Assembly (NCBI GenBank): GCA_017478225.1
Contig: JAFVDX010000002.1
Coordinates: 1-64,000 of the forward strand
Reading direction: 5' to 3'
Length of the DNA: 64,000 nt
DNA from: Paludibacteraceae bacterium
GTDB lineage: Bacteria; Bacteroidota; Bacteroidia; Bacteroidales; Paludibacteraceae
A model generated the notes under the pieces. That model had not been told where the DNA came from and ran no database searches. It saw only the letters and a list, made by a program, of their open reading frames with translations. Position 1 is the stretch's first letter. The number at the start of each line of letters is the position of its first letter. Below are positions 52,355 through 62,361 of the stretch, piece by piece. Made by a program: the position numbers and the translations under genes.

Positions 52355-52878
52355 ATTACTTATTCTTAGTTAATGGCTTCGAGGAAATAGAGGCTATTAC
52401 CCCAATCGACTTGCTCCGCCGTGCAGGCATAGAATTAACTACTGTCAGCGTGACGGGCAATGAACTTGTACAAGGTGCTCATGGAATCACAGTAAAAGCA
52501 GACCAATTGTTTGAAAAGTGTGATTTCACTGATGCTCAGATGTTAATCTTGCCCGGAGGCGGAACTATGCTTGGCGATTATCCTCAGTTTTGTGATTTAC
52601 TATTAAAGCATAATGCTGCCAACAAGCAGATAGCGGCAATTTGTGCTGCCCCTGCTATATTGGGCAAACTTGGTATTTTGCAAGGTAAGCAAGCCACATG
52701 TTACCCCGGATTTGAATCAGTATTAGGCGAGAGTTATGTAGGGGGCTTAGTGGTTGACTCTAAAAATGTGATTACTGCCAAGGGACCGGGATTGTCTGCT
52801 GACTTCGCATTTAGTTTGATAGAGAAACTAAAAGGCTCAGAAGTGGCTGATCAAGTATATGACGCTGCGCAGTACTAA
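52351..52878 (+). CDS. DJ-1/ThiJ/PfpI-family protein
   Basis: A 175-residue DJ-1-superfamily protein with the reactive cysteine at the nucleophile elbow (IAAICAAPAILG), GFEEIEAITPIDLLRRAG at the N-terminus (with the conserved Glu) and PGGGTMLGDY. DJ-1 proteins act as chaperones, deglycase-like or redox-sensing proteins. It is translationally coupled to the TonB-like gene, but no functional link is established. Confidence 0.9.
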   Translation: MNYLFLVNGFEEIEAITPIDLLRRAGIELTTVSVTGNELVQGAHGITVKADQLFEKCDFTDAQMLILPGGGTMLGDYPQFCDLLLKHNAANKQIAAICAAPAILGKLGILQGKQATCYPGFESVLGESYVGGLVVDSKNVITAKGPGLSADFAFSLIEKLKGSEVADQVYDAAQY

Positions 52879-52908
52879 TAAGTACCAATAAATAAGTACA
52901 ATAGTATC

Positions 52909-54039
52909 ATGCGTCGGGGTACTAATATCTTTCTTTTATTCACATTGCTTATAGTGGTGGTTTCTGCTTGGTACACCAACAATCTTGTAAGCCAGCTTGA
53001 GGACGAAGAACGAAAAAAAATGGAGATATGGGCGGAGGCAACACGGCAGTTTATACTTGCCGACGAGCATACCGACATTGATTTCGTTTCGGAGATAATT
53101 GAGCATAATACCACTATACCTGTATATATGGTGGATGCAGATGGCAATTTCTTGTTGTCAAGGAATGTGCGTGAGCCGAAGCGAAAAGTGAATGAATTTT
53201 ACCAAAAGAAAATAGCCCATTTGCAGCGTACTCAAACACCTATAGAAGTACGCATATCCGATGATATAGTGCAATATATCTATTATGAAGATAGCAATTT
53301 GCTACGACAGCTATATTTCTTTCCTTATGTCCAATTCGCTATATTGTTTGTATTTTTGTTGCTTGCATTGTATGCCCTTTATACGATGCAACGCAGTGAG
53401 CAAAACAGAGTGTGGGTAGGATTGTCTAAAGAAACTGCTCATCAGTTAGGAACTCCCATTTCTTCGCTTTTAGCATGGCAGCAATTGCTTGAAAATAAGT
53501 ATCCTCAAGACAGTCTGTTGCCCGAAATGAATAAAGATATAAATAGGTTACAGACAATAGCCGAACGATTCTCTAAGGTTGGTAGTGAGCCGGAATTATT
53601 ACCTGCTAATCTACACGAAGTGCTGAGTAAATGTATTGAATATATGCAAACTCGCACATCGCAGAAGGTAATTTATCAACTCCGTTGCGATGAAAATATA
53701 GAAGTAAATATCTCCATACCTTTGTTTGAGTGGGTGATAGAAAATCTTTGTAAAAATGCAGTTGATGCAATGGAAGGCGTGGGAAAAATCACTATCGAAG
53801 CACTTCTTGATGGTAAGTTAGTTAAGATAGATGTTTCAGATACCGGCAAAGGCATACCTGCAAGAAAACAAAACGATGTTTTCAAACCCGGATATACTAC
53901 CAAAAAAAGAGGGTGGGGATTAGGGCTCTCTTTGGCAAAACGAATAATTGAACAATATCACAAAGGAAAGATATATGTCCTTAATTCTGTTGTCGGTCAG
54001 GGCACAGTTTTCAGAATAGAATTAAAAAAAGCCTTTTAG
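52909..54039 (+). CDS. Sensor histidine kinase (HisKA-type, orphan)
   Basis: A 376-residue membrane kinase. A first hydrophobic segment (FLLFTLLIVVVSAWY) and a second near residues 137-158 (FAILFVFLLLALYALY) bracket a periplasmic sensor region. The H-box is SKETAHQLGTPISSLLAW (phospho-His), N-box ENLCKNAVDAM, G1 DTGKGIP, G2 GWGLGLSLAKRII. ATP-binding motifs are intact. No response regulator is adjacent, so its partner is encoded elsewhere. Confidence 0.9.
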   Translation: MRRGTNIFLLFTLLIVVVSAWYTNNLVSQLEDEERKKMEIWAEATRQFILADEHTDIDFVSEIIEHNTTIPVYMVDADGNFLLSRNVREPKRKVNEFYQKKIAHLQRTQTPIEVRISDDIVQYIYYEDSNLLRQLYFFPYVQFAILFVFLLLALYALYTMQRSEQNRVWVGLSKETAHQLGTPISSLLAWQQLLENKYPQDSLLPEMNKDINRLQTIAERFSKVGSEPELLPANLHEVLSKCIEYMQTRTSQKVIYQLRCDENIEVNISIPLFEWVIENLCKNAVDAMEGVGKITIEALLDGKLVKIDVSDTGKGIPARKQNDVFKPGYTTKKRGWGLGLSLAKRIIEQYHKGKIYVLNSVVGQGTVFRIELKKAF

Positions 54040-54121
54040 TCAGAAAGGCAGGGTAAAAGTACAAGCAAATAGAATAAATAACATAATAGACTATTCTATT
54101 CGATATGTGTTTAAGAATATG

Positions 54122-54152
54122 TTTGCCAAATGAAATATCTTTTGTATTTTTG
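54122..54152 (+). promoter_or_regulatory. Promoter for the nucleoside phosphorylase gene
   Basis: TTTG (54122-54125), 19-base spacer, TATTTTTG (54145-54152), ~60 bases before the ATG. Confidence 0.7.
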
Positions 54153-54212
54153 CAATTTCAAAACTTGTTGCAAAAATATTGAGTTAAATATAAATCTTAA
54201 ATACATACTATC

Positions 54213-55088
54213 ATGAAAACATTTCCGGCTTCACAACTTATTATCAATGGCGATGGTAGTGCATTCCACTTGCATATTCGTCCTGAGCATTTAGCCGATA
54301 AAGTAATCTTGGTTGGCGACCAAGACAGAGTAAATATGGTAGCCTCGTTTTTTGACGAAGGCAGTATAGAGTGCGATATTCAAAGTCGTGAATTTCATAC
54401 TATTACCGGTAAGTTTCAAGGCAAGAGAATCTCTTGTATTTCCACAGGTATAGGTACAGACAATTGCGATATAGTTCTCAACGAGATAGATGCGTTGGCG
54501 AATATAGATTTCAATACTCGTACAGAGAAAGAGCAGAAGCGTTCGCTTGAGATTTGTCGTATAGGTACTTGTGGTGCTATGCAAGATGATATACCATTGG
54601 GCTCGTTTCTTGTTAGTCAGAAGTCTATTGGCTTTGATGGCGTTTTGGCATTTTATGATGGCAGGGACCGTATTGCTGACTTAGGTTTCGAGAAGGCATT
54701 AGTAGATTTTATTCATTATCCTCAAAAGGCTGCTCGTCCGTATGTCGTTTCTGCAAACGAAGAATTGGTTGATCGTATCGCAGGCAAGGATATGCTTCGC
54801 GGCTGTACTATTGCTGCCAATGGCTTCTATGGACCTCAGGGAAGAGTTCTGCGTTGCGATATTGCAGTTCCTGATATCAATACCCGCATAACAGAATTCC
54901 GTTATGAAGGTCAGCGTATTACAAACTATGAGATGGAAGGGTCGGCTATTGCAGGCTTGTCGCTCTTGATGGGGCATAAGGCAATGACTGTATGCTGCGT
55001 TATCGCTCAACGCAAGGTAGAGGCTGCTAATACCGACTATAAGCCTCGTATAAAAGAATTGGTTAAGACTGTGCTCAAGAGAATATAA
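54213..55088 (+). CDS. Nucleoside phosphorylase (uridine/purine phosphorylase family)
   Basis: A 291-residue PNP/UDP-family protein. It shows VILVGDQDRV near residue 31, STGIGTDNCDIVLNE, the ICRIGTCGAMQ phosphate/ribose-binding region, and TNYEMEGSAIAGL with the family's Glu-Met-Glu site. Specificity (uridine versus purine) is not clear. It has its own promoter and terminator and serves nucleoside salvage. Confidence 0.88.
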   Translation: MKTFPASQLIINGDGSAFHLHIRPEHLADKVILVGDQDRVNMVASFFDEGSIECDIQSREFHTITGKFQGKRISCISTGIGTDNCDIVLNEIDALANIDFNTRTEKEQKRSLEICRIGTCGAMQDDIPLGSFLVSQKSIGFDGVLAFYDGRDRIADLGFEKALVDFIHYPQKAARPYVVSANEELVDRIAGKDMLRGCTIAANGFYGPQGRVLRCDIAVPDINTRITEFRYEGQRITNYEMEGSAIAGLSLLMGHKAMTVCCVIAQRKVEAANTDYKPRIKELVKTVLKRI

Positions 55089-55115
55089 TAGAGCATAAGA
55101 TTTACTAAAACAAAG

Positions 55116-55143
55116 AATAAGGGCTCTATCGTGAGTCCTTATT
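55116..55143. terminator. Bidirectional terminator between phosphorylase and ruvX
   Basis: 11-bp stem AATAAGGGCTC (55116-55126)/GAGTCCTTATT (55133-55143) with one G-T pair and a 6-nt loop, followed by CTTTTG on the plus strand and CTTTG on the minus strand. Confidence 0.75.
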
Positions 55144-55150
55144 CTTTTGC

Positions 55151-55564
55151 TTAATGGAGACTTTGCATATAGTCTTCAAGAATTATACATGCTGCAATTT
55201 TGTCCACTACTGCTTTATCCCTGCGTTGCTTTTGTTTCATTCCGCCATCAATCATAGCCTTGTGGGCTAACACTGATGTAAATCGTTCGTCGTACTCTAT
55301 AAGTCTTATGTCAGGGAAGCGCTTCTTGAAAAGATTGATAAAAGGCCGAATATACAACATACTTTCTGAGTCCTCGCCGTTGGTTTGTTTGGGATAACCT
55401 ATGACAACCAAATCTACCTTTTCTTTACTAAAATAAGCATTTAGCCAATCGGCAAGTGTATGAGTAGGAATAGTGTCAAGCGGATTGGCAATGATTTGCA
55501 ACGGATCAGTTACAGCCAACCCCGATCGTTTTCTACCATAGTCGATAGCAAGAATTCTGCCCAT
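55151..55564 (-). CDS. ruvX: Holliday-junction resolvase-like protein RuvX/YqgF
   Basis: A 137-residue RNase H-fold protein acting in rRNA maturation and/or junction resolution. Metal-binding acidic residues lie in LAIDYGRKRSGLAVTDP (Asp) and LIEYDERFTSVLA, and DKIAACIILEDYM at the C-terminus. Length is standard (~138). It is alone, before the WlbA-like gene on the same strand with a 50-base spacer. Confidence 0.93.
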   Translation of the reverse strand: MGRILAIDYGRKRSGLAVTDPLQIIANPLDTIPTHTLADWLNAYFSKEKVDLVVIGYPKQTNGEDSESMLYIRPFINLFKKRFPDIRLIEYDERFTSVLAHKAMIDGGMKQKQRRDKAVVDKIAACIILEDYMQSLH

Positions 55565-55614
55565 ATTTTATGATTATCATTTATTGTAATTATGACAATT
55601 CTCAATTATCATAT

Positions 55615-56592
55615 TTATCTTTTTTCGTCCCAACCAAATGGATGCAGTGCTAACGGCATTTTGGCGAGAGGGTGATAGTCGCCTTTGAGGCCGATAGGAG
55701 TTGAGTGGCGTATGTCGCTAACTATCTCTATACAGGGCCGGGCTTCCGATATTCTGAATCCTTGACCTGCTAAAATCTTTTCGTAACTCAGTGTGTGCAA
55801 TTCTGTAAAGCCTTGTGAAAACTCAAATTCATCACCATCAATATTAAGTGTGCGGTAGGTGCGCTTCTCTCCTTGTACTGCATTCGGCGGCAGACAATCG
55901 GCATTGATACTCAGAAAATAACGCACGCGTGCACGCTCCAAATCCAAATATCCGGCTACTCTATCGAATGACATAACATGAACTATGTTTTGTCTTACCG
56001 GACCAAATATCCATTGAAGCATATCGTAGAAATGGACACCTATATTTGTGGCAACACCGCCTGACTTATGTATATCACCTTTCCATGAAGAATAGTACCA
56101 CTTTCCGCGTGAGGTGATGTAGGTCAATTCTACATCATATACCTTGTCTTTTGGACCTTCTTCTACTTTCTTTTTAAGTTTGGCTATTGAATCGTGAAGG
56201 CGTAGTTGCAAGATAGTATAAGCGTTGTGACCTGTCTCTTTTTCTAATTCTAGCAGGTTGTCGATGTTATACGGATTGAGCACCAACGGCTTTTCGCATA
56301 TCACATCACAACCTAATCTTAGACCATAACGGATAAACGCATCGTGTGTGTAGTTGGGAGTGCAAATACTTACCCAATGTAAGGGATTATCAGTGCGCAT
56401 CTGTTTGGAGCAGAAACGGTCAAACTGCTCATTTTCTGTATAGAACGAACATTCGGGAAAGAAACTATCAAGCCTGCCAACACTGTCAAATTTGTCGTAT
56501 GCCACCATTAGGTTGTTGCCGGTATCCTTGATTGCTTTCAAATGTCTTGGTGCGATATATCCGGCAGCACCAATCAATGCAAAATTCTTCAT
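55615..56592 (-). CDS. wlbA: UDP-N-acetylglucosaminuronate 3-dehydrogenase (WlbA/WbpB type)
   Basis: A 325-residue Gfo/Idh/MocA oxidoreductase. N-terminal Rossmann domain: FALIGAAGYIAPRHLKAI; then VSICTPNYTH and DVICEKPLVLNP with the catalytic Lys; C-terminal domain with SGGVATNIGVHFYDML. The first 25 residues closely follow WlbA/WbpB, which oxidises UDP-GlcNAcA at C-3 on the way to 2,3-diamino-sugars of O-antigen. Its usual partners (aminotransferase WlbC, acetyltransferase WlbB) are not adjacent; the DegT gene at 4924 could be a partner but is 50 kb away. Confidence 0.85.
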   Translation of the reverse strand: MKNFALIGAAGYIAPRHLKAIKDTGNNLMVAYDKFDSVGRLDSFFPECSFYTENEQFDRFCSKQMRTDNPLHWVSICTPNYTHDAFIRYGLRLGCDVICEKPLVLNPYNIDNLLELEKETGHNAYTILQLRLHDSIAKLKKKVEEGPKDKVYDVELTYITSRGKWYYSSWKGDIHKSGGVATNIGVHFYDMLQWIFGPVRQNIVHVMSFDRVAGYLDLERARVRYFLSINADCLPPNAVQGEKRTYRTLNIDGDEFEFSQGFTELHTLSYEKILAGQGFRISEARPCIEIVSDIRHSTPIGLKGDYHPLAKMPLALHPFGWDEKR

Positions 56593-56750
56593 AAAAGATA
56601 TTTATCTTTAGTTTTAGTATCGTAATTATCAATTTTGTTAGCGCACAATGCGCTTATAATCGACTTCTATATAACAAATCTGTTATTACATGTTTTTGTT
56701 TTGGTTGCGGGCGAGGACCGGCAAGCCTACCGCGTTCCAAATGATGGCTG

Positions 56751-56782
56751 CAAAATTACTACAATTCTTGCAAACTGCCAAA
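56751..56782 (-). promoter_or_regulatory. Promoter for wlbA
   Basis: Minus strand: TTTG (56779-56782), 20-base spacer, TAATTTTG (56751-56758). Gives a ~150-nt leader. Confidence 0.65.
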
Positions 56783-56815
56783 GGTTGATTTAGCATGAAA
56801 AGTAAAAACTTTTTG

Positions 56816-56847
56816 TTTGTTCAATTAAATGAATATTTGTAATTTTG
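56816..56847 (+). promoter_or_regulatory. Promoter for the DUF349 gene
   Basis: TTTG (56816-56819), 20-base spacer, TAATTTTG (56840-56847), ~57 bases before the ATG. Confidence 0.65.
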
Positions 56848-56904
56848 CCGCGTATTATGGCTTTATGAGCCGTTTGAAATATTATTAATCAAAAATTGTC
56901 AACA

Positions 56905-58755
56905 ATGGAATCAGAAGAAATGAAAGTAGAGGCTGCCGAGATAGTTCGTGCAGAAAATGTGGAAACAGCGTCAGAGCAAGTAGAGGAGTCAGTTGAGGCT
57001 CAGGCAAATGACCAAGTCGAAGAAGAGCAAGTTGATGCGCTCGAACAGCAACCCGCAGAACATGAAGAGTTGTCACGAGAGTCAATTATGGCGCAATTTG
57101 AAGGTTTGCTTGGTTTAGATGTGGAGGAAATCAAAGAAAAGGCTGAACAACTGAAAAACAACTTTTACCGATTGAGCAGACAGACGCAAGAGGTTGTTCG
57201 TAAAGAATGGGTTGAGGCTGGCAATGCTATGGAGGATTTCAAACCGGTTGTTGATGAATTAGAAGAGCGTTTTAGGGAGTTGTACAAACAATATAAAGAC
57301 AAGAAGGCTGAGGCATCGGCTCGCAGAGAAGCAGAACTGCAACAGAATCTGCTGAAAAAAGAAAATATCATTGAGCAAATGCGCCAAATGGCACAAAGCG
57401 ATACTGACGATGTAGTGGAAAATCTGCAAAAAATGCGTCAACTGCGTGAAGAATGGAAAAATATAGGTGCCGTTCCGCCAACCGAGGCTACCAGATTATG
57501 GAAAGAATATAACTTATGGCAAGAGAAATTCTATGATTTGGTTAAGATAAACAACGAGTTGCGTGAGTATGACTTCAAGAAAAATCTTGAAGCAAAGAAT
57601 GCTTTGATAGAAGAGGCAGAGGCTCTTGAGCAGAACGAAAATATAATTGAGGCTTTCCATCGTCTGCAGCAGTTGCACGACGAATGGGCAAACATAGGGC
57701 CGGTCGCTCGCGAACTCAGAGAAGAAATCTGGAATAAATTTAAAGAAGCAAGCACCATTATCAACAAACGCCATCAAGAGCATTTTGAGCAATTACATGC
57801 TCGTGAGGCTGAAAACGAACAAAAGAAACAAGCAATTATCGACGAACTGAAAGCAATTGATATTAATAGTATCACTACAAGCAAGCAATGGGAGGAATTA
57901 ACTGAAAAGATACAGCAATTGCAACAAGAATGGCGAAAAATTGGTTTCGCTTCTAAAAAAGTAAATCAGCAAATATACGAGACCTATAGGAATCTCATAG
58001 ATGGCTTCTTTGCAGCCAAATCTGACTATTACAAGCGCCTGAAAACGGACTTAAGTAAGAACTTAGAAAAGAAGCAGGCTCTGATTCGACACGCTGAAGA
58101 ATGGAAAAACAGTACTGATTGGAAAACGGCTACTGATAAAATCATCAAGTTGCAACAAGAGTGGAAGCAAACAGGACAAGTAGCACGCAAGTATTCTGAT
58201 GAATTATGGAGCCAATTCCGCGAGGCTTGCAATTATTTCTTCGAGCAGAAAAAAGCAGCAGGACAAGACCGCAAACAAGAAGAGAAAGATAATTTGCTCA
58301 ATAAGCAGGCCGTGCTCAAGCAGATGCAGGAATTGGAGGTTACTACCAAAGAGGAAACACTTGCTAAAATGGGTGAGTTGGCAAAACAATTCCAAAGTAT
58401 AGGGCATGTGCCATTCCGTGAGAAAGATAAACTTATGAAGGCATGGCATGAAGCAACCGACAAAATCTTTGACCAACTGCATATTGATGCTCGAAATCGA
58501 CGACTTGAAGACTTCCAAAAACAAGTGGAAGAAAAAGACGAAAATCAACTTATGTCTGAGCGTCGTAGGTTGATGCGTAAGTACGAGGCGCTTCAACAGG
58601 AAATTAAAACCGCTGAAAATAACATACTTTTCTTTACTTCTAATAGTAAAAAATCAAGTAAGTTGGTTGAAGATATGCAACGCAAAATAGCAGAGCAGAA
58701 AAATCAATTGGAAGATATAGTTAAGCGCATAGAACTTATTGACAGCAAATTATAA
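56905..58755 (+). CDS. DUF349-repeat coiled-coil protein
   Basis: A 616-residue cytoplasmic protein. The first ~60 residues are acidic and low in complexity; the rest consists of repeated ~75-residue DUF349 units, each with a W-[KR]-x-I/T-G-x-[VA] turn (EWKNIGAVPP, EWANIGPVARE, EWRKIGFASKK, EWKQTGQVARK, QFQSIGHVPF), and a terminal helical coiled coil. Charge and helix content suggest an elongated scaffold. DUF349 proteins are conserved in Bacteroidota, with no settled function. Frame could start at TTG 56896, but ATG at 56905 is preferred. The next gene starts 4 bases after its stop. Confidence 0.87.
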   Translation: MESEEMKVEAAEIVRAENVETASEQVEESVEAQANDQVEEEQVDALEQQPAEHEELSRESIMAQFEGLLGLDVEEIKEKAEQLKNNFYRLSRQTQEVVRKEWVEAGNAMEDFKPVVDELEERFRELYKQYKDKKAEASARREAELQQNLLKKENIIEQMRQMAQSDTDDVVENLQKMRQLREEWKNIGAVPPTEATRLWKEYNLWQEKFYDLVKINNELREYDFKKNLEAKNALIEEAEALEQNENIIEAFHRLQQLHDEWANIGPVARELREEIWNKFKEASTIINKRHQEHFEQLHAREAENEQKKQAIIDELKAIDINSITTSKQWEELTEKIQQLQQEWRKIGFASKKVNQQIYETYRNLIDGFFAAKSDYYKRLKTDLSKNLEKKQALIRHAEEWKNSTDWKTATDKIIKLQQEWKQTGQVARKYSDELWSQFREACNYFFEQKKAAGQDRKQEEKDNLLNKQAVLKQMQELEVTTKEETLAKMGELAKQFQSIGHVPFREKDKLMKAWHEATDKIFDQLHIDARNRRLEDFQKQVEEKDENQLMSERRRLMRKYEALQQEIKTAENNILFFTSNSKKSSKLVEDMQRKIAEQKNQLEDIVKRIELIDSKL

Positions 58756-58759
58756 TATT

Positions 58760-59419
58760 ATGCTTATAGATTATAAAGATGTTGCAATAAACCAAGCAGA
58801 ACAATGTGTTCTTAAAGATGTTAATTTGCAAATAGGTGAAGGTGAGTTCGTTTATTTGTTAGGGAAAGTAGGTAGCGGTAAATCTTCACTTATGAAGACT
58901 TTTTATGCCGAACTCCCTATTGCAAGCGGGCAGGCGATGATTTTCGATTATAACTTAAACAAAATTCGCCGTCGCGAAATTCCATTTTTACGCCGCAAGA
59001 TAGGTATTGTATTTCAAGATTTTCAACTACTGACTGATCGTACAGTAGAAGATAACCTTATGTTTGTACTTAAAGCCACAGGCTGGAACGATAAACACGC
59101 TATGCGGCAGCATATTGAGGCTATACTTTCGCATGTGGGTATGGAGAAGAAGTCATACAAAATGCCCCACGAACTATCCGGCGGTGAGCAACAGCGCGTA
59201 GTAATAGCAAGAGCATTGCTCAATTCTCCACAAATCATCATTGCTGACGAACCAACAGGAAATCTTGACCAAGAAACAGGAGAGGGTATTATGCAACTGC
59301 TTACTGCCATTCAGAAAGCAGGAACCACTGTCGTTATGTCAACACATAACATGACTTGGGTTGAGCGCTATAAAGGCCGACAACTATGGTTCGAAAATGG
59401 AAAAATAGTAGAAAAATAA
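58760..59419 (+). CDS. ftsE: ABC-transporter ATPase, FtsE-like
   Basis: A 219-residue ABC ATPase. Walker A GKVGSGKSS, Q-loop FQDFQLL, signature LSGGEQQRV, Walker B IIIADEPTGNLD, His switch STHNMTW. In Bacteroidota this lone ATPase, next to DUF349 or leuS, is usually annotated FtsE, which with FtsX controls peptidoglycan hydrolysis at division; ftsX is not adjacent. The longer frame starting with TTG at 58739 overlaps the upstream gene, so the ATG at 58760 is used. Confidence 0.87.
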   Translation: MLIDYKDVAINQAEQCVLKDVNLQIGEGEFVYLLGKVGSGKSSLMKTFYAELPIASGQAMIFDYNLNKIRRREIPFLRRKIGIVFQDFQLLTDRTVEDNLMFVLKATGWNDKHAMRQHIEAILSHVGMEKKSYKMPHELSGGEQQRVVIARALLNSPQIIIADEPTGNLDQETGEGIMQLLTAIQKAGTTVVMSTHNMTWVERYKGRQLWFENGKIVEK

Positions 59420-59542
59420 ATATTCATAATCATGAACAAAAATAGTTATGTGCTGAATCATAACTTGAATCCTATTCTTTTACTATTGTAACATTCCTTT
59501 TAACTTCAGGTTAATTAACTAATATTCAAACATTCTTTATTT

Positions 59543-62323
59543 ATGGATTATAACTTTAATCAGATAGAAAAATTCTGGCAGAAAAAATGGGAAGAAGAAA
59601 AGTTGTACAAAACCAATAATGATAGTCAGAAACCTAAATATTATGTTCTTGATATGTTCCCTTATCCTTCGGGAGCGGGATTACATGTAGGACATCCGTT
59701 AGGCTATATTGCATCTGATATATATAGTAGATACAAACATCTCAATGGTTTCAATGTGCTTCATCCTATGGGATTTGACGCATATGGTTTGCCGGCCGAA
59801 CAATATGCCATTCAAACAGGGCAGCATCCTGAAATCACTACCGATAAAAATATAACACGATATAAAGAGCAATTGGGCAAAATAGGATTTTGTTATGATT
59901 GGAGCAGAGAAGTGCGTACTTCTGACCCTGCTTATTACAAGTGGACTCAATGGGCTTTTATACAGATGTTTAATTCATATTATTGTAACCGTAGTCAGAA
60001 GGCATTGCCCATTGCTCAACTGATAAGCCACTTTGAAAACCATGGAATAGAAGATTTGGATGTTGCTCAAACCGAACAACTCGTATTTTCCGCTCAACAA
60101 TGGAAGCAAATGAGCGAGAAAGAGCAACAGCAAGTGCTTATGAATTATCGTCTTGCTTACTTGGCTGACACAAAAGTGAATTGGTGTCCTGCACTTGGTT
60201 GTGTGCTTGCCAACGATGAGGTTAGCGAGGGATTGTCGGTTCGTGGCGGTCATCCTGTAGAACAACGCGTGATGCGTCAGTGGTCGCTTCGAGTATCAGC
60301 ATACGCACAACGACTTCTTGAAGGTTTGGAAAAAATTGATTGGTCAGAGTCTATCAAAGACACACAGCGTAATTGGATAGGACGCTCCGAAGGGGCCGAA
60401 ATGCAGTTCCAAATAGCCGATAAAGATTTAAGTTTTACTATATTTACCACTCGTGCTGATACTGTTTTTGGAGTAACTTTTATGGTGCTTGCGCCCGAAT
60501 CGGAATATGTCAGTGAGGTGGTAACAGACGATAAGAAATCAGAGGTAGAAGAATATCTTAATTGGGTTAAACGACGCACAGAACGTGAGCGTATTGCAGA
60601 CCGAAAGGTAACCGGTGTCTTTACTGGCTCGTATGCTATCAATCCGCTTACCAATAATAAAATACCTATTTATATCAGCGATTATGTGTTATCCGGTTAC
60701 GGAACGGGGGCAATCATGGCAGTACCGGCGCATGATAGTCGTGATTATGCCTTTGCAAAACATTTCAACTTGCCTATTATTCCTCTTATCGAAGGTGCAG
60801 ATGTAAGTGAGCAGTCTTTCGATGCCAAAGAAGGAGTCATGATGAATTCGGGCTTTTTGAATGGCTTGCAGGTAAAGGAGGCAATCGCTGAAATGAAAAA
60901 ATATATTGTTAAAACAGGTATCGGTAAGGTGAAAGTGAATTATCGATTGCGTGATGCCATATTCTCTCGTCAGCGCTATTGGGGAGAACCATTCCCTGTA
61001 TATTATAAAAATGACATGCCTTATATGATTCCTGTTGAGTGTCTGCCGCTTGAATTGCCACATGTAGATAATTTCCTTCCTACACCAACCGGCGAACCGC
61101 CACTCGGAAATGCACAACTATGGGCTTGGGACGAAGTAAATAGGAAAGTAGTTGATAAGAATTTGATAGATAACAAGACTATTTTGCCTATTGAATTATG
61201 TACAATGCCGGGGTTTGCAGGTTCGTCTGCGTATTATCTGCGCTATATGGACAATCATAATAATGAAGCCTTGGTCAGCAAAGAAGCAAACGACTATTGG
61301 CAACAAGTAGATCTATATCTTGGCGGCTCGGAACATGCAACAGGGCACTTGATTTATTCTCGTTTCTGGGATAAGTTCTTGTTCGATATGGGCGTGATAT
61401 GCAAAGATGAACCATTCGCTAAACTTATCAATCAAGGAATGATTCAAGGCAGAAGCAATTTTGTTTACAGAATCGTTGGTACTAATAAATATGTGTCGTA
61501 CGGACTGAAAGACCAATATAAAGTTCAACCAATCCATGTTGATGTGAATATAGTTAGCAACGATGTGCTTGATACTGAGAAATTCAAGAATTGGTTACCT
61601 GAATATAAGAATGCAGAATTTATTCTGGAAGATGGCAAATATATATGTGGTTGGGCAGTAGAAAAAATGTCCAAGTCGATGTATAATGTTGTCAATCCGG
61701 ATGATGTAGTGGAGAAATATGGAGCAGATACTTTGCGTCTATATGAGATGTTTTTAGGTCCGCTTGAGATGTCTAAACCATGGGATACAAATGGTATTGA
61801 CGGAGTGCATCGTTTTCTGAAGAAACTATGGAACATGTATGAAAATATCTCTTCCGAACAACCTACTGCCGAAGAGTTACGCTCGCTGCATAAACTAATT
61901 AAAAAAGTAACTTGGGATATAGAGCATTTCTCGTTTAATACTTCTATACCTGCTTTTATGATTGCGCGCGACGAGTTGGCGAATTGCAATAAAAAAGAGG
62001 TTTTACAGCAATTCGCAGTGCTGATAGCCCCTTATGCACCTCATTTAGCGGAAGAAATGTGGCATGGATGTGGCAATGAAACGACGGTATTTGCAGCGGA
62101 ATGGCCTAAAGTAAATGAGGCTTATTTGGTGGAGAATACGCAGAAATACCCTGTGCAGTTCAATGGTAAAGTGCGTTTTACTCTGGAGGTGGCAAAGGAT
62201 ATGCCTAAAGATGAAGTAGAGAAAACAGTTATGTCAAGTCCAGAAACTGCCAAATATCTTCAAGGCAATCAGCCTAAACGAGTAATCGTAGTCCCAGGCA
62301 GAATCGTAAATATAGTGATGTGA
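59543..62323 (+). CDS. leuS: Leucyl-tRNA synthetase
   Basis: A 926-residue class I synthetase charging tRNA-Leu. HIGH-type motif [14 protein letters not shown] near residue 40; CP1 editing domain around 270-480; KMSKS in [13 protein letters not shown] near residue 713; anticodon-binding helical domain and a short C-terminal domain ending [11 protein letters not shown]. Length fits Bacteroidota LeuS. The promoter is not clear in the 123-base gap upstream, which also carries a weak AGTTATG/CATAACT hairpin at 59444-59465. Confidence 0.96.
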   Translation: MDYNFNQIEKFWQKKWEEEKLYKTNNDSQKPKYYVLDMFPYPSGAGLHVGHPLGYIASDIYSRYKHLNGFNVLHPMGFDAYGLPAEQYAIQTGQHPEITTDKNITRYKEQLGKIGFCYDWSREVRTSDPAYYKWTQWAFIQMFNSYYCNRSQKALPIAQLISHFENHGIEDLDVAQTEQLVFSAQQWKQMSEKEQQQVLMNYRLAYLADTKVNWCPALGCVLANDEVSEGLSVRGGHPVEQRVMRQWSLRVSAYAQRLLEGLEKIDWSESIKDTQRNWIGRSEGAEMQFQIADKDLSFTIFTTRADTVFGVTFMVLAPESEYVSEVVTDDKKSEVEEYLNWVKRRTERERIADRKVTGVFTGSYAINPLTNNKIPIYISDYVLSGYGTGAIMAVPAHDSRDYAFAKHFNLPIIPLIEGADVSEQSFDAKEGVMMNSGFLNGLQVKEAIAEMKKYIVKTGIGKVKVNYRLRDAIFSRQRYWGEPFPVYYKNDMPYMIPVECLPLELPHVDNFLPTPTGEPPLGNAQLWAWDEVNRKVVDKNLIDNKTILPIELCTMPGFAGSSAYYLRYMDNHNNEALVSKEANDYWQQVDLYLGGSEHATGHLIYSRFWDKFLFDMGVICKDEPFAKLINQGMIQGRSNFVYRIVGTNKYVSYGLKDQYKVQPIHVDVNIVSNDVLDTEKFKNWLPEYKNAEFILEDGKYICGWAVEKMSKSMYNVVNPDDVVEKYGADTLRLYEMFLGPLEMSKPWDTNGIDGVHRFLKKLWNMYENISSEQPTAEELRSLHKLIKKVTWDIEHFSFNTSIPAFMIARDELANCNKKEVLQQFAVLIAPYAPHLAEEMWHGCGNETTVFAAEWPKVNEAYLVENTQKYPVQFNGKVRFTLEVAKDMPKDEVEKTVMSSPETAKYLQGNQPKRVIVVPGRIVNIVM

Positions 62324-62361
62324 TAAGGATAATACCATAAATAATTTATAGCAAGTTATCT

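Larger units (their letters stand above)
56593..56895. other. Divergent promoter region with a GC-rich patch
   Basis: The ~300-base region separates the divergent wlbA and DUF349 genes. It holds their two promoters (listed separately), an AGCGCA/TGCGCT hairpin at 56640-56654 and an unusually GC-rich patch at 56704-56737 in an otherwise AT-rich leader. No gene is seen. Confidence 0.6.

Noticed and set aside
54024-54050. Terminator at the end of the histidine-kinase gene
   Set aside because: GCCTTT/AAAGGC hairpin overlaps the stop codon but has no T-run on the plus strand.
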